64,000 nucleotides of DNA from positions 620,001-684,000 of the forward strand of contig NZ_CP099397.1 in assembly GCF_021495345.1 (NCBI RefSeq), read 5' to 3'. A model generated the notes under the pieces. The model did not search any database. It saw only the letters and a program-made list of their open reading frames with translations, and was not told the DNA's origin. Source of the DNA: Pseudomonas hydrolytica. Lineage in GTDB: Bacteria; Pseudomonadota; Gammaproteobacteria; Pseudomonadales; Pseudomonadaceae. The position numbers and the translations under genes were made by a program. Positions 49,497 to 57,871 of the stretch are shown here, piece by piece (the stretch's first letter is position 1; every line of letters begins with the position of its first letter).

Positions 49497-50604
49497 CCAG
49501 GCTCATGGCGAGCCCGAACGTTGGGTGCTGCAGTTCTGCCACGGCTATGACGGCCCCTTTCTGGATTGCGCGCGGCAATACGCCGTGCTGTTCAAGGGCA
49601 CGCCCTACAAGGTCTGCACGGTTTACCTGACCGGCAAGCCGAGTGCCGAGGTCGAGCGCGGCTCGGCCTCCGACGAGGTGATTTTCCTCAACTACTCCAG
49701 CGCTCAGGTGCGCGGCCTCAAGCTGGGAGCGATCCGCGATTTCCGCCGGATCGCCACCTCGCGCCACTTCGCCCTGTGCATCGCCCACCGCTTCAAGCCG
49801 ATCTACGTTGCGCTGCTCGGCAGCAACCTGCCGGTGATCGGCGTGCATCACGCTTTCGGTGACTACAAGCGTCGTTCCCGACAGCTGTTCGCCAATTTCT
49901 TTCGCAAGCGCCTGGCGCTGCTCGGCGTGTCCAACGCCGTACGCGACGACATGCGCGCCTGTCTGCCCGATTGGCCGGCCGAACGCATCGAAACCCTCTA
50001 TAACCGCATCGACGTCGAGGCCGTGCAGGCCGAGCAGGTATCCCGCGAGGTCGCGTGCGACCATCTGGGGCTGCCCCAGGATGCCTGGATAGTCGGCAAC
50101 GTCGGCCGTCTGCACCCGGACAAGGACCAGGCCACCCTGATCCGCGGCTTCACCCTGGCATTGCCGCAACTGCCGGCAGGCAGTCTGCTAGCGATCATGG
50201 GCAGCGGCCGCCTGGAGGCGCAGCTCAAGGCATTGGCGGCGGAACTGGGCGTCAGCGAGGCGGTGCGCTTTCTCGGCCAGGTGCCGAATGGGCGACATTA
50301 TTTCAAGGCGTTCGACGTGTTCGTGCTGACCTCCGACCACGAGCCGTTCGGCATGGTGCTTTTGGAAGCGATGGCGGCAGGGGTGCCGGTGCTGGCGACC
50401 GATTGTGGTGGGGCGCCCGAGGTGGTTGGCGAGCCTGATGCGCTGTTTGCACTGGGTGACGATGCGATGTTGGCATCTCGCCTATCGGCTCTACCGACCA
50501 CCGAGCGCAAAAGTGCCGAGCATGCGGTGAAGGACTGTTTCACTGACGCGGGCGCCCATGCTCGTTTCTGGTCGCTGGGCCTGATGCCATTGAGGAAGCC
50601 GTGA
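49483..50604 (+). CDS. wapH: LPS core glycosyltransferase WapH-like
   Basis: A 373-aa GT4 family enzyme. The C-terminal donor domain has GNVGRLHPDKDQATLI and the E-x7-E motif in EPFGMVLLEAMAAGVPV. By position (after the carbamoyltransferase) it fits PA5004 WapH, which adds glucose to the outer core. It starts inside the end of the preceding gene (14-bp overlap). From about 50340 on, GC falls and codon choice loosens, so the last 80 or so codons look like the start of a foreign segment. Confidence 0.85.
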   Translation: MTTSDQAHGEPERWVLQFCHGYDGPFLDCARQYAVLFKGTPYKVCTVYLTGKPSAEVERGSASDEVIFLNYSSAQVRGLKLGAIRDFRRIATSRHFALCIAHRFKPIYVALLGSNLPVIGVHHAFGDYKRRSRQLFANFFRKRLALLGVSNAVRDDMRACLPDWPAERIETLYNRIDVEAVQAEQVSREVACDHLGLPQDAWIVGNVGRLHPDKDQATLIRGFTLALPQLPAGSLLAIMGSGRLEAQLKALAAELGVSEAVRFLGQVPNGRHYFKAFDVFVLTSDHEPFGMVLLEAMAAGVPVLATDCGGAPEVVGEPDALFALGDDAMLASRLSALPTTERKSAEHAVKDCFTDAGAHARFWSLGLMPLRKP

Positions 50605-51659
50605 TGCCTGAGCGCGTATCCAGGCAACTGGTTTATCTGGTTTACGGAGGCAAGCCGGAATATCACCAGGAGGCCAAGTACAGCATTCTCTCGGCCCTGC
50701 ACCATGCGCAGGGCGCCTGCCCTCGAATTCTGCTGTACACCGACGAGCCTGGGCAGTTCCAAGGTTGGCCGGTCGATCTGATTGCGCTCGATGCCGATAC
50801 CTTGAAGGACTGGACAGGCCCGGCGAGCTATCTGCATCGCCGCAAGGCTGCTGCCATCCGCGATGCAATGCAGTATGCCGAGCAGAGCATCTTCATCGAT
50901 ACGGATACCTTCTTTCTGGACTCGCCAGTGAGGCTCTTCGAGCGACTGGCAAAAGCGCCCTGGCTCGTCGATGAAATCGAGGGTGTCTGGAAAGAATACA
51001 AGGGCGACGCCCTGCATGATGCTTTGGCACCCTATTTGGCAGAACGGCATGGTGTCGATCAGCAGATGTTGTTGATCAATTCAGGAGTTCTGGGCTTCCA
51101 GGATGATGCTTCTGGTTTGATGGATGAGGTGCTGAGTCTCATCGATGTCATGCATCCGATGGTTCCCAAGATTCATATCATCGAGCAATTCGCCGTTGGA
51201 GTCGCGGCCAGGCACCTGGGGCGACCTGCGGAGTCTCGTGGGGTGATAAAGCATTACTTCTCAGGCAAGAACTATTGGCGTCACCTGGTCGCGGCGTTCT
51301 TCCAGCGCCATGGTGAGGCGTTTTCAGCACTTGCCGTGCAGGCGGTGCGTGAGATGCCAACTACAAAACCCAGGCCTGCCTGGTGGCATCGTTTGAACTT
51401 TCGTTTGCGAAGTCTGTTCCTGCCCTCTCGAGTCCGCTCTCATGCCAAGCTGGCTTACTACGCTGCGGTGATGCGCACCGATCCTTATGCTGAGGCCTGT
51501 GGCCGTGGGTATGCAGAGGAACTACGGCGCAAAGCTATGCCTAAAGGCGAAAGTCTCAATGGGCAGCCTTGGAGCAAGGTGCTGAGCAGGCCGCAGAAGG
51601 AGCAGCTGGCCAGGCTGTTGGGTGAAGCTGTTTCAGGGAGCTCTCGTGATCTTTCCTAG
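50604..51659 (+). CDS. Putative GT-A-type glycosyltransferase
   Basis: A 351-aa protein I do not recognise by name. It has a DXD-like motif in SIFIDTDTFFLD (near residues 94-105) and a VDQQMLLINSG segment, both usual for GT-A nucleotide-sugar transferases. The C-terminal third is basic (RLNFRLRSLFLPSRVRSHAK), perhaps for membrane contact. The ATG at 50604 shares a base with the previous stop and has GAGGA 7 bases upstream; GTG at 50601 is the alternative. It lies in a lower-GC part of the cluster and may define a strain-specific outer core. Confidence 0.7.
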   Translation: MPERVSRQLVYLVYGGKPEYHQEAKYSILSALHHAQGACPRILLYTDEPGQFQGWPVDLIALDADTLKDWTGPASYLHRRKAAAIRDAMQYAEQSIFIDTDTFFLDSPVRLFERLAKAPWLVDEIEGVWKEYKGDALHDALAPYLAERHGVDQQMLLINSGVLGFQDDASGLMDEVLSLIDVMHPMVPKIHIIEQFAVGVAARHLGRPAESRGVIKHYFSGKNYWRHLVAAFFQRHGEAFSALAVQAVREMPTTKPRPAWWHRLNFRLRSLFLPSRVRSHAKLAYYAAVMRTDPYAEACGRGYAEELRRKAMPKGESLNGQPWSKVLSRPQKEQLARLLGEAVSGSSRDLS

Positions 51660-51680
51660 TCGTGTTTTCGAGGTGTTCCG

Positions 51681-52646
51681 GTGAACGTGCTTTTTCTGGT
51701 CCAGGCCGAGCAGCGGGCAATACTGGATCGACTGTATGACGGTATCGCGCAAGCGTGCGATAGCTGTGACATCCGCTGGCTGAGCAGCGATGAGCAGGCC
51801 CATCTGCAGCGTTACTTCCATGAGCATGTGGACGTATCGCGTTACGACAGGATTCTATTCTTTCTACGTTTCAAGAAAGAAATGCGGCAGTGGCGTTTTA
51901 TTCGCACCCTGCCCAATCTGGTGATTCTGGAGCACGACGCCTACCAGAACTACATCCCCTGCAAGTACACCGGAAAGTTCAGTGCGCACTACCGGCGGAT
52001 GCCATGGGCGCGCATCATCAGTTCAGGCGCCCAGGTCAGTCAGCGCCTACGCGAGGAAGGATTTGACGCCTGTTTCGTGCCCAAGGGTTATGACCAGGCC
52101 CTGCTGTCCTACCAAGGCCGGGAGCGGGATATCGAACTGGCCTTTGTTGGCAGCACCAAGAGCGTGGCCTACAGTGGGCGCAAGGCGTTGCTCGAGGAGC
52201 TGGGGCAGGTGGAGAACCTGCTCGTGACCAAGACCAAGTCGGGGGCGGAGTATTGCGATACCCTGAACCGCATCCGCTTCTTCGTTAGCGCGGATGTTGG
52301 CATGGGCGAGTACATGATCAAGAACTTCGAGGCGATGGCCTGTGGTTGTGTGCTGCTGGCTTATGACCATGGTGAAGTGGAGAACTCGGCGCTGGGCTTC
52401 GTCGACATGCACAATCTGGTTCTGTATCGAAACGTCCCGGAGCTGCGCGAAAAACTTAACCTGCTGCGGCAGGATCCGCAGAGGGCTGCCGCTATCGCAG
52501 AGGCGGGGCGTCAGCTGGCCGAACAGCGCTATGGCTTTGGCGCTATCGGGCGCCAGATCGTCGAGACCATGCGTCCGCCGTTACGTCCCGCACGACAGGC
52601 ATCCTGGCTGCAGCGGCAACTGCGCAAGATCGGTGTTTACTACTGA
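51681..52646 (+). CDS. Glycosyltransferase, Ssg-like
   Basis: A 321-aa GT-B-type protein with a C-terminal CgeB-like glycosyltransferase domain (MGEYMIKNFEAMACGCVLLAYD, then LREKLNLLRQDP). Position between the outer-core transferases and wapR fits PA5001 (Ssg), which affects LPS and EPS in P. aeruginosa; identity is not certain. The start is GTG (LNVLFLVQAEQR in sense), with GAGGTG upstream. It shares one base with the next gene. Confidence 0.75.
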   Translation: MNVLFLVQAEQRAILDRLYDGIAQACDSCDIRWLSSDEQAHLQRYFHEHVDVSRYDRILFFLRFKKEMRQWRFIRTLPNLVILEHDAYQNYIPCKYTGKFSAHYRRMPWARIISSGAQVSQRLREEGFDACFVPKGYDQALLSYQGRERDIELAFVGSTKSVAYSGRKALLEELGQVENLLVTKTKSGAEYCDTLNRIRFFVSADVGMGEYMIKNFEAMACGCVLLAYDHGEVENSALGFVDMHNLVLYRNVPELREKLNLLRQDPQRAAAIAEAGRQLAEQRYGFGAIGRQIVETMRPPLRPARQASWLQRQLRKIGVYY

Positions 52647-53755
52647 TGCAGACGCAGGTGGATGTCCTCAACATCATGTGGGGGGGCGGCTCGGCCTTCG
52701 CCTCCGTGCACAAGGTGCACCGTGACATCCTTCGACTCGTCGGGACCGGCATGGTTGTTAACAGCCTTTTGCTGCAAGGTGGAGAGGCTGAGCCGCTGGC
52801 GGAGGTCGGCGAGGTCTTCAGTCTGGGATTGTCTTCGACACGCATCAAGGGGCGCGGGCTTGCCGCGTTGAGACGCTGGTTCGATCGCCGCAGTCTGGCC
52901 AGGTGGCTGGCAGCGCGTCGGCCGCGGGCGGTGCTACTTGATGGCATCGGCGTGGCGGCCTACATCCTTCCGCTGCTGGCTGCGCTGAGCGAGGTGCGAA
53001 TCATTGTGCTGTTTCATGGGCACAAGCGCCTCAAACCTGAGCACATCAGGCTGCTGCAACGCTTCCCTGCCGAGAGGCTGGAGCTGGTGGCGGTTTCCGA
53101 GACACTGGCGGGCGATCTTGAGCGCCAGATCGGGCGCAAGGTCGTGGGCGCTCGCATCGCCCTGGAGCCGGTTGCTCTGGGCGCGGCCCTCAAGAGCAGG
53201 GAAGAGGCCAGGCGTATTCTCGGCCTATCGGTACCTGTGGAAGGGCGCGTCATCGGGGCTGTTGGCCGGTTGGTCAAAGAAAAGGGGTTCGGCCTGCTGA
53301 TCGAGGTGGCGTCAGGGTGGTTGAAGGCGCATCCCGCTGACCGGCTGGTCATAGTCGGCGAGGGCTCGGAACGGCAGGCGCTGTTGGCGTTGGCGTATAA
53401 ACTCGGTATAGCTCATCAGGTGCATTTGCCAGGTCACGTGGCAGAGGCTCCTCGCCTTTACCGGGCCTTCGATTTGTTGTGTATCCCCTCGCGACAGGAA
53501 GGTTTGGGCCTGGTGTTGCCCGAAGCCGTGATCGCCGGCGTTCCGGTGCTGGCGACGGACCTGCCGGTTTTCCGCGAACAGCTGGCGGGCAGCTCTGGTT
53601 TGGTCGCCTTGGATCAAAAGGCCGCCTGGGTGGCAGCCTTGAATGAGCATCTGCAGAGTGATCCCCACGCATTGGCGCGAGTGCAGCGCGCGGGTCTGGA
53701 TCCCGAGGGAGCCTGGTTGCGCTTCCGTGAGCGATACGGTGCGCTGTTGCGTTAG
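52646..53755 (+). CDS. wapR: GT4 glycosyltransferase, WapR-like
   Basis: 369 aa. The donor-binding half has GAVGRLVKEKGFGLLIEVA and the E-x7-E motif in EGLGLVLPEAVIAGVPV; the acceptor half has VLFHGHKRLKPEH. By order it corresponds to PA5000 WapR, the alpha-1,3-rhamnosyltransferase that builds the O-antigen-capped core glycoform. That specificity is inferred. TGATG overlap with the gene before. Its stop overlaps the stop of the convergent kinase-like gene by 4 bp. Confidence 0.78.
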   Translation: MQTQVDVLNIMWGGGSAFASVHKVHRDILRLVGTGMVVNSLLLQGGEAEPLAEVGEVFSLGLSSTRIKGRGLAALRRWFDRRSLARWLAARRPRAVLLDGIGVAAYILPLLAALSEVRIIVLFHGHKRLKPEHIRLLQRFPAERLELVAVSETLAGDLERQIGRKVVGARIALEPVALGAALKSREEARRILGLSVPVEGRVIGAVGRLVKEKGFGLLIEVASGWLKAHPADRLVIVGEGSERQALLALAYKLGIAHQVHLPGHVAEAPRLYRAFDLLCIPSRQEGLGLVLPEAVIAGVPVLATDLPVFREQLAGSSGLVALDQKAAWVAALNEHLQSDPHALARVQRAGLDPEGAWLRFRERYGALLR

Positions 53756-54360
53756 TCCTTTAGGACGGCCGATGTCAGGGCTGCCAGCGGGAACTGTTCG
53801 GCGAGACCGAGATTTTCCAGTAGGCGTGTGAAGTGGGCGAGATTGCGCCGGGCTTTGGCTTTCGATAACGGCCGGCGCTGAAAGCTCAGGTCGGCGATGT
53901 CGATCAGGCCCAGCGAGCCTTCCGGCGTCAGCACGATATTGCCCAGGTGAAGCGAGCGGAAATAGATGCCACGGCGATGCAGCGTACGAATGAAGTCGCT
54001 CAGGATTGGCAGGTGTTTGCCGAACGCATCCGGTTCATCCAGATAGATGTCTTTAAGCGTTTTTCCCTGCAGCGGACTGTACAGCACCGCGCTCAGGGAA
54101 GAGTCTTCTAGCCGATACAGTTCCAGCGGTGTGAGAGTGGCAATGCCCAGTTCCTTCAGTCGCACGGCGTTGAGCCAGAAGCGATCCGAATAAGGAACGA
54201 ACAGCGCCGAAGAGATCAGACGCTTGCGTCTGAAGAGCTTGAGAAAGTTGCCATCGGCCAGTCTGTAAACTTTGGGGCCGAGGCTGTCCTCCTCCAGTAC
54301 CTGCGCGCCGGCCGTCAGGGTGGCCAACATGTCATTGTTGAGTTTGGTTTTGATGGGCAT
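53752..54360 (-). CDS. Kinase-fold LPS protein with degenerate catalytic loop
   Basis: A 202-aa toluene-tolerance/RIO-like kinase fold, comparable to PA4998. The ATP Lys (FLKLFRRKR) and metal Asp (GLIDIADL) are present, but the catalytic loop reads FRSLHLGN: Ser136 sits where HGDLHxxN has Asp. The start is uncertain; ATG 54360 gives a compact protein, while ATG 54378 and a start at 54480 remain open because no strong ribosome site is seen. It is convergent with wapR and divergent from waaL. Confidence 0.72.
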   Translation of the reverse strand: MPIKTKLNNDMLATLTAGAQVLEEDSLGPKVYRLADGNFLKLFRRKRLISSALFVPYSDRFWLNAVRLKELGIATLTPLELYRLEDSSLSAVLYSPLQGKTLKDIYLDEPDAFGKHLPILSDFIRTLHRRGIYFRSLHLGNIVLTPEGSLGLIDIADLSFQRRPLSKAKARRNLAHFTRLLENLGLAEQFPLAALTSAVLKD

Positions 54361-54719
54361 GGGTCTTGAGGCGTGCATGTGGAGTCGGGATTGGCGAAGA
54401 GCATGCCGCCGAGCAAGCGGCGTTTTCGTCTTCGTCGAGTTTTTTGTGCTCGCATCGGTCATTGTTGTTGCTTTTGCCATTGCAGACGAGCGCCGCTTGA
54501 ACGGCTGCTAAGCCGAGCTCAGAGAGGTGTCGCGCGGCCGGCCAGAGTTGAGCTTGGTGCGTAATGCGAGCTTTGTGATTCCAGTCGTCCTGAGGGTGTC
54601 GATATAGAATATCAGGTCGACCGAGCATATGCCGGAGCGGAACAGTCTGCCAATGAACTGTAGAATGCTCGCCTCTCATTACGGGCCGTCAGAATGTGGC
54701 CCATCTTATTGGAGCGAAG
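54361..54719. other. AT-richer divergent region between the kinase-like gene and waaL
   Basis: 359 bp with no gene I can support. It should contain the promoters of both flanking genes. A 13-bp perfect palindrome GATAT-AGA-ATATC is at 54601-54613. TAGAAT at about 54661-54666 could be a -10 for waaL. Composition is clearly less GC-rich than the chromosome around it. Confidence 0.5.
54601..54613. promoter_or_regulatory. AT-rich palindrome upstream of waaL
   Basis: GATAT-AGA-ATATC, a perfect dyad about 107 bp before the waaL start. It may be an operator; no known factor is assigned. Confidence 0.35.
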
Positions 54720-55901
54720 ATGGTAGGGGTTCGTGTCGCAGGCGTGACCAGTGTTTTGTGTCTGGGTTATTTATGGTTCCTGATCGGCATCGTTTGGATC
54801 CCCACCAACAAGCTGTATCAGCAGGGGCTGGTAGTCTTGCTTTGGCTTCCAGCTCTCGTGACTGCTGTGCTTTGGCGGAAACGTCTGACCGCAGCATGGC
54901 AGTCTGAAAAGCTTCTTCTTTGGCTGGTCTTCCTGCTGTTGGCCTGGGCTGGACTGAGTGTCACCTGGACGGAAGCCGGAGAACCCTTAAGAGAGCTTAA
55001 GCGCGTTCTTTACGTCGGCCTGTTTCTGGGCGCCTTCGTTCTGCTGGCACTGGAGAAGCCTGCTTTCGTGTGGAAAGGTTTGGGGCTGGCCTTCGCTCTC
55101 TTGGCGCTGTCCTGCCCCATCAGTATCTATCTGTTTTACGGACTGGATATTCACCCCCTTCAAGCGAGGCTCCACGGGATAGGGCAGGCAGGTCATCCTA
55201 TTCTGGGCGCCTACGTGATGGCGTTGGCGGTAGTGTGGGGGCTGCAGTGCCTACCCCGTATCGGCTGGCAGCGCATCGTATGGGGTGCTCTGCTCGTCAT
55301 GCTCATGTTGTTTATCGCATTGGGGCAAAGCCGCGGGGCCATGCTGGCGCTGGGCCTGGCTGCCATTTCGATGCCTTTCTGGGGCGGCGGTCGGGGGGCC
55401 TGGCTGGTATTCCTTTCTGCATGCCTGATAGCCCTTGGAGGTTTTTTCTTTTTTGCTCCTTTCATCCTTGAACGCGGATTCTCCCACCGTCCGGACATCT
55501 TCTGGTCCAGCGTGGATATGATCTCGCAGAACCCCTGGCTGGGCCTGGGTATAGGGGCGGATTACCGTGTAGTGACAACCCACTTTCCCAGGGGAGTCGA
55601 CCATTCCCATAATGTGTTCACCCACGCCGCGATTGAACTCGGGATACCGGGGCTGGTGCTATGGGCTGCGTTGTGGCTGGCGGCGTTCAGGGTGGCATGG
55701 GGGGCGCGTCAGTCACGAGAGGGACGCATTCTGCTAAGCAGTCTTCTGGTTTCGTTTGTCGCACAGCAGTTCGACGCTGCCAGCCTCTGGGGAAGCCCTA
55801 GAGCGGAGTGGTTCGTGACTTGGCTGCCGATAGGCCTGGCCATGGCTCTCGCCATTCAGCGTGGTCGAGTAGAGGAACATGGCGTGCCCCGACGCCCCTG
55901 A
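54720..55901 (+). CDS. waaL: O-antigen ligase
   Basis: A 393-aa inner-membrane protein with about twelve helices. It ligates O polysaccharide from undecaprenyl diphosphate to lipid A-core in the periplasm. The Wzy_C/WaaL landmarks are GQSRGAML (near residues 202-209) and the periplasmic loop HSHNVFTHAAIELGIPGL (near 295-312) with the conserved His. The ATG at 54720 has TTGGAG 6 bases upstream; GTG 54696 is less likely. GC is low, as is common for ligases that co-evolve with local O antigen. Confidence 0.88.
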   Translation: MVGVRVAGVTSVLCLGYLWFLIGIVWIPTNKLYQQGLVVLLWLPALVTAVLWRKRLTAAWQSEKLLLWLVFLLLAWAGLSVTWTEAGEPLRELKRVLYVGLFLGAFVLLALEKPAFVWKGLGLAFALLALSCPISIYLFYGLDIHPLQARLHGIGQAGHPILGAYVMALAVVWGLQCLPRIGWQRIVWGALLVMLMLFIALGQSRGAMLALGLAAISMPFWGGGRGAWLVFLSACLIALGGFFFFAPFILERGFSHRPDIFWSSVDMISQNPWLGLGIGADYRVVTTHFPRGVDHSHNVFTHAAIELGIPGLVLWAALWLAAFRVAWGARQSREGRILLSSLLVSFVAQQFDAASLWGSPRAEWFVTWLPIGLAMALAIQRGRVEEHGVPRRP

Positions 55902-56041
55902 AACATTTTTGCCGCGTCATTTCCAGCGCAAGCGTCTTGGGCGGGGGCGAGGAAAACTTGTAAGGTTGCCGACGTGCTTAATAGGCACGTGCTGCTACAA
56001 TCCGCCCCTTGCTAATCCTGCCAGTGCGTGAGGCGAGCCGA
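55902..56041 (+). promoter_or_regulatory. Likely msbA operon promoter region
   Basis: A 140-bp spacer. TACAAT at 55996-56001 is a good -10, about 46 bases before the ATG. The -35 is unclear. A small inverted repeat ACGTGC / GCACGT (55972-55977 with 55985-55990) lies just upstream of it. Confidence 0.4.
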
Positions 56042-57871
56042 ATGGCCAATTCCAACCAGCAATCCAGCATGAAGGTGTATCTGCGGTTGCTGCGCTACGT
56101 GGTCCCCTACTGGGGGCTGTTCACCATCAGTATCCTCGGCTTCCTGATCTTCGCTTCCACCCAGCCGATGCTGGGTTACATCCTCAAGTACTTCGTCGAC
56201 GGCCTGTCCAACCCTGACGCCAGCCTGTTCGCAGGCGTGCCCTGGCTGCTCGAGCATGCGCCGTGGGTGGCGCACCTCAAGCTGCTGCAGGCCGTGCCGT
56301 TGCTGATCGTGCTGATCGCCCTGTGGCAGGGCATCGGTTCCTTCCTGGGTAACTACTATCTGGCCAAGGTCTCCATGGGGCTGGTGCAGGATCTGCGCGT
56401 GGCGCTGTTTAACAACCTGCTGACCCTGCCCAATCGCTACTTCGACAACCACAACTCCGGGCACCTGATTTCGCGGATCACCTACAACGTGACCATGGTC
56501 ACCGGTGCCGCCACCGATGCGATCAAGGTGGTGGTGCGTGAGGGCATGACGGTGATCTTCCTGTTCGCCACGCTGTTGTGGATGAACTGGAAGCTGACCC
56601 TGGTGATGGTGGCGATCCTGCCGGTGATCGGTCTGATGGTGACCAGTACCAGCAAGAAATTCCGCAAGCAGAGCAAGAAGATCCAGACCAGCATGGGCGA
56701 CGTCACCCATGTGACCTCGGAGAGCATCCAGGGCTATCGCGTGGTGCGCAGCTTCGGTGGCGAGGACTACGAACGGCAGCGTTTCCTCGATGCCAGCGAG
56801 CAGAACAAGCTCAAGCAGCTGAAGATGGTCAAGACCAACGCCGTCTACACCCCGTCGCTGCAGTTGGTGATCTACAGTGCCATGGCGGTGCTGATGTTCC
56901 TGGTTCTGCTGCTGCGTGGCGATGCCTCGGCCGGTGATCTGGTGGCCTATATCACCCTGGCCGGCCTGCTGCCCAAGCCGATTCGCCAGCTCTCGGAGGT
57001 CAGCTCGACCATCCAGAAGGGCGTGGCCGGTGCCGAGAGCATCTTCGAGCAGCTCGACGAGGAGCCGGAAGTCGACCGCGGCACCCAGGAGCGCGAGCGC
57101 ATCAGCGGCCGCCTCGAGGTGCGCGATCTGAGTTTCAGCTACCCCGGATCGGAAAAGCCGGTGCTGAACAACATTTCCTTCGTCGCCGAGCCCGGGCAGA
57201 TGGTGGCGCTGGTCGGACGTTCCGGCAGCGGCAAGTCGACCCTGGCCAATCTGATTCCGCGCTTCTATCACCATGAGCAGGGCAGCATCCTGCTCGATGG
57301 CGTGGATGTGGAGGATTACCGCCTGCGCAACCTGCGCCGCCACATCGCGCTGGTGACCCAGCACGTCACCCTGTTCAACGACACGGTGCGCAACAACATC
57401 GCCTATGGCGATCTGGCTGGCGCGCCGCTGGAAGCGGTGCAGCAGGCGGCGCGCGATGCCTATGCCGCCGAGTTCATCGAGAAGATGCCGCAGGGCTACG
57501 ACACCCTGGTCGGCGAGAACGGCGTGCTGCTCTCCGGCGGCCAGCGCCAGCGCCTGGCCATTGCCCGCGCGCTGCTCAAGGATGCGCCCCTGCTGATCCT
57601 TGACGAGGCCACCTCGGCGCTGGATACAGAATCCGAGCGGCATATCCAGGCCGCGCTGGATCAGGTGATGCAGGGCCGCACCACGCTGGTGATCGCGCAC
57701 CGCCTGACCACCATCGAGAAGGCCGATCTGATTCTGGTGATGGACCAGGGGCAGATCGTCGAGCGCGGCAGTCATGCCGAGCTGCTGGCGCAGAACGGCT
57801 ATTACGCACGCCTGCATGCCAAGCAGTTCGAGGAAGGCGGCGAGCCCGTCGTGGTCGAGCAGGACGTCTGA
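56042..57871 (+). CDS. msbA: Lipid A-core flippase, ABC transporter
   Basis: A 609-aa half-transporter that flips lipid A-core across the inner membrane. Six helices lie in residues about 20-330. The nucleotide-binding domain has Walker A GRSGSGKST near 390-398, signature LSGGQRQR, Walker B LLILDEATS and the H-loop IAHRL. The ATG at 56042 (MANSNQQSS) is preferred over 56009, with GAGG about 9 bases upstream. The stop overlaps the next start (TGATG), so mig-14 and probably dnpA are co-transcribed. Confidence 0.96.
   Translation: MANSNQQSSMKVYLRLLRYVVPYWGLFTISILGFLIFASTQPMLGYILKYFVDGLSNPDASLFAGVPWLLEHAPWVAHLKLLQAVPLLIVLIALWQGIGSFLGNYYLAKVSMGLVQDLRVALFNNLLTLPNRYFDNHNSGHLISRITYNVTMVTGAATDAIKVVVREGMTVIFLFATLLWMNWKLTLVMVAILPVIGLMVTSTSKKFRKQSKKIQTSMGDVTHVTSESIQGYRVVRSFGGEDYERQRFLDASEQNKLKQLKMVKTNAVYTPSLQLVIYSAMAVLMFLVLLLRGDASAGDLVAYITLAGLLPKPIRQLSEVSSTIQKGVAGAESIFEQLDEEPEVDRGTQERERISGRLEVRDLSFSYPGSEKPVLNNISFVAEPGQMVALVGRSGSGKSTLANLIPRFYHHEQGSILLDGVDVEDYRLRNLRRHIALVTQHVTLFNDTVRNNIAYGDLAGAPLEAVQQAARDAYAAEFIEKMPQGYDTLVGENGVLLSGGQRQRLAIARALLKDAPLLILDEATSALDTESERHIQAALDQVMQGRTTLVIAHRLTTIEKADLILVMDQGQIVERGSHAELLAQNGYYARLHAKQFEEGGEPVVVEQDV

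Noticed and set aside
54332..54679. A 115-codon minus-strand frame in the waaL upstream region
   Set aside because: No ribosome site, no conserved feature, and His/Gln-rich random-looking sequence; treated as regulatory space.
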